Assembly: GCA_900551525.1 (NCBI GenBank)
Contig: URWD01000027.1
Span: 1-16,946, forward strand
Source: an uncultured Mycoplasmatota bacterium
GTDB lineage: Bacteria; Bacillota_I; Bacilli_A; RF39; UBA660
Length of the DNA stretch: 16,946 nucleotides
Direction: 5' to 3'
In this document: positions 15,009 to 16,946 of the stretch, piece after piece
Layout: the number at the start of each line of letters is the position of its first letter
How positions within the stretch are numbered: the first letter of the stretch is position 1
The notes under the pieces: model-generated
Told to the model about the DNA's origin: nothing
The model's database searches: none
What the model saw: the letters and a program-made list of their open reading frames with translations, nothing else
Position numbers and translations under genes: made by a program

Positions 15009-16052
15009 TTAAACATTCATATTTTTTACAAACTTATAAACTCCATAATTTTTATCTACATATCTTATTCTCTTTATTACATCTTTTGCTTTATAAATAT
15101 TAAAATATGTAAAGTTTTCTTTTTTCATCACAAATTCTAGTGCTTTAATAACAAGTCTTTTAGTATTTTTAGTACCAAAAAACTTCATCATTTCCTCTTT
15201 ATCCTTAGTATTTACACTTTTAAGTAAATATTCATAATACCAAAGTCCTCTTTTTTTAAAGATATACTTTTTACCATCAAATTCTTTTAAGACTCTTAAA
15301 GTGTCATAATACCCCATTTTTATATTATTTCTAATATCATTTTTCTTAAAATCAAGTATGCTACCAAGTTTTCTAGATGGTTTTATAACAACTATTTTCT
15401 TTCTATCATTATATGGTCTTCTTAAACCAATAGCTTGTAAATCAATGACGTATACTTTATCATAACCTTTTTCAAGTAAACTATTCGCTGGTATATAATC
15501 ATGAAAACCACCATCTAAGTAATAACTATCATCAATCATCTTTTCAAATTTAAATATTGGTAAAAAACAAGATGCTATTAAATAATCATTAAGTTTATCT
15601 TTAGGTATTTCTTCTTTAAATAAATATTTTGGTTTAAAATCATTAAATCTTACAGTAACTAAACCAAAATCTTTATTACTATAATATAAATCTTTACCTA
15701 TATTAAGTTTCTCTAGTAACTTTCTTAAATTAATTGTGCTTATTCCTTTATTTAAAACAATGCTTTTAATATTGTTAAGTATCTCATTAAGCATTTCTAA
15801 ATCATAATCTTCATTATTGGTTTTACTTACTAGTTTTTCACTAAAACCTAAAATTGCTCCAGCATCTAAATTGTACCAAAAATCATATAATTCTTTAAAT
15901 CTTCCACTAGCACACATCGCTGCATTAAATGAACCAATACTTGTACCAACAAAACCATCTGCTTTAACATGAGCATCTAAAAAAGCTTTATAAGCACCAA
16001 CCTGATAGGCCCCTCTTAGACCTCCCCCAGAAAATGCTATTCCTCTTTTCAT
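15009..16052 (-). CDS. Patatin-like phospholipase/acylesterase
   Basis: Patatin-like proteins hydrolyse acyl esters of phospholipids or related lipids with a Ser-Asp dyad. In this 347-residue protein the oxyanion-hole loop SGGGLRGAYQVG (8-19), the nucleophile S38 in GTSIGS (GxSxG) and the catalytic D180 in YLDGGFHDYIPA are all intact, so it should be active. The catalytic domain ends near 225 and a basic C-terminal part of about 120 residues (with YYDTLRVLKEFDGKKYIF) follows. There is no signal peptide, pointing to a cytoplasmic or inner-membrane-surface role. The ATG overlaps the stop of the SDR gene by four bases (ATGA), suggesting coupled translation and a related lipid or glycolipid job. 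Substrate is unknown. Confidence 0.92.
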   Translation of the reverse strand: MKRGIAFSGGGLRGAYQVGAYKAFLDAHVKADGFVGTSIGSFNAAMCASGRFKELYDFWYNLDAGAILGFSEKLVSKTNNEDYDLEMLNEILNNIKSIVLNKGISTINLRKLLEKLNIGKDLYYSNKDFGLVTVRFNDFKPKYLFKEEIPKDKLNDYLIASCFLPIFKFEKMIDDSYYLDGGFHDYIPANSLLEKGYDKVYVIDLQAIGLRRPYNDRKKIVVIKPSRKLGSILDFKKNDIRNNIKMGYYDTLRVLKEFDGKKYIFKKRGLWYYEYLLKSVNTKDKEEMMKFFGTKNTKRLVIKALEFVMKKENFTYFNIYKAKDVIKRIRYVDKNYGVYKFVKNMNV

Positions 16053-16946
16053 TTCTTATTCACCAAAAGTTTTCCTAACATTTTTTGAAATTTTCTTTTC
16101 CTATTTTTAGATTTTAATCTATTATAATAAGCATTTATATAGTCATTTCTATAATGCAACAATTCTTCAAGTTCATCTCTATCTGTACATACTGGACTAT
16201 AATAATCTTTTTCTAAAAAAACTCTACTTAGTACATATTTAAAACTTAACCCATTTATTTCAAGTAATCTATCTAATAAATCCCCATATTTAATAGTTTC
16301 ACTACTTGCTAAATCAAATGTCCTTTTATTTAATTTATCGCTATACTTTATTCCTTTTACAAAAGCATAAGCACAATCTTCTTTAGTTATTACATCCATT
16401 ATATCATCCCTATTTCCATGATACATGAATGTTTCTTCTAGAGGATTAGATAAAACTAAAGGTATTCTATATATTGTATAATTTTTTAATTTTTCTTTAA
16501 CTAATTTTTCACATTCTATCTTAGCATTTTCAAAATAATCATATTCATCTAATTTTAGTTTACTTTTAACACTCGGATTTTCTATTTGTTTATATACACT
16601 CGTAGAAGATGCCAAAAACAAATGACATTTTGGATTATAATAACTTATTGCACGAACAATATTTTCGCAACCTCCATAGTCTATGGCCATTGCTAAACCT
16701 TTTTTCATATTTGCAAGCGGAGGCATCGCACTAGCTAAATAAATAATATAATCATGATCTTTAACTAATGCTTCCATTAAAACTCTATCTGTTACATCTC
16801 CATATAAGATATTAACTCTTTTTCTAAATCTTTTTAATCTTTTAAATACTTCTTTAGTTTTTAAATCTAATATAGTTATTTCATATTTTCCTTCACTAAG
16901 TAAATATTTAACAGTATGAACCCCGATGCTACCTGCAGCACCAACA
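16049..16946 (-). CDS. NAD(P)-dependent epimerase/dehydratase-like protein (extended SDR), start missing
   Basis: The frame runs open from the right edge, upstream of the internal ATG at 16777, and begins VGAAGSIGVHTVKYLL, which is the SDR GxxGxxG nucleotide-binding loop. Only a handful of N-terminal residues should be missing, so about 299 residues are visible. ILDLKTK after the second strand and GDVTD are also family-like, as is LASSTSVY around the catalytic serine. At the expected YxxxK site the sequence reads YDYFENAK, placing phenylalanine where the tyrosine belongs (F at 16532-16534), with a tyrosine one residue earlier. Catalysis may therefore be altered. It is the first visible gene of the operon with the patatin, YebC-like and CPBP genes. 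Substrate unknown; nucleotide sugar or lipid-linked sugar is only a guess. Confidence 0.85.
   Translation of the reverse strand, partial: VGAAGSIGVHTVKYLLSEGKYEITILDLKTKEVFKRLKRFRKRVNILYGDVTDRVLMEALVKDHDYIIYLASAMPPLANMKKGLAMAIDYGGCENIVRAISYYNPKCHLFLASSTSVYKQIENPSVKSKLKLDEYDYFENAKIECEKLVKEKLKNYTIYRIPLVLSNPLEETFMYHGNRDDIMDVITKEDCAYAFVKGIKYSDKLNKRTFDLASSETIKYGDLLDRLLEINGLSFKYVLSRVFLEKDYYSPVCTDRDELEELLHYRNDYINAYYNRLKSKNRKRKFQKMLGKLLVNKK

Overview
The window is a gene-dense, very AT-rich bacterial chromosome segment with 13 protein-coding genes, two of them cut by the window edges. Low GC, A/T-rich promoters, AGGAGG-type ribosome binding sites, tight operons, a class III (anaerobic) ribonucleotide reductase, an LTA-synthase-type sulfatase and MurC together suggest an anaerobic, walled, low-GC Bacillota, possibly an uncultured gut lineage near the Erysipelotrichia/RF39 group. 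That placement is inference. TGA acts as a stop codon in two overlapping gene pairs (3364-3367 and 16049-16052), so the standard bacterial code applies rather than the mycoplasma code.

Layout. (1) 1-652, minus: start of nrdD, with its own promoter. (2) 653-1020: divergent intergenic region with an exact 14-bp inverted repeat. (3) 1021-2379, plus: murC, ending in a bidirectional terminator shared with the facing operon. (4) 4545-2384, minus: a three-gene operon of a degenerate histidine-phosphatase-like protein, a PduL-type phosphotransacylase and a DusB-type tRNA-dihydrouridine synthase. (5) 4631-7114, plus: an RNase R-like exoribonuclease with a duplicated N-terminal module. Its promoter is back-to-back with that of operon 4 and the -35 hexamers overlap. 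(6) 12607-7158, minus: a four-gene operon of an LTA-synthase-like sulfatase, asparagine synthetase-like AsnB, an unrecognised 187-residue protein and RmuC. (7) 12608-12946: non-coding, with two tandem 36-bp repeats and hairpins that look like the relic of a mobile-element end. (8) 16946-12947, minus: an operon of an SDR/epimerase-like protein (start cut off), a patatin-like lipase, a YebC/YeeN-family regulator and a CPBP membrane protease with an extra C-terminal domain.

The genes mostly serve the cell envelope (MurC, LTA-type sulfatase, possibly AsnB as a wall amidase, patatin, CPBP protease), RNA handling (DusB, RNase R, YebC) and DNA or nucleotide metabolism (NrdD, RmuC). No defence system, CRISPR array, tRNA, rRNA or complete mobile element was seen. 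The most unusual points are two enzyme-like proteins with altered catalytic motifs (the histidine-phosphatase-like protein and the SDR), the duplicated RNase R N-terminus, the CPBP fusion, the unknown 187-residue operon member and the repeat-bearing relic at 12744-12814.
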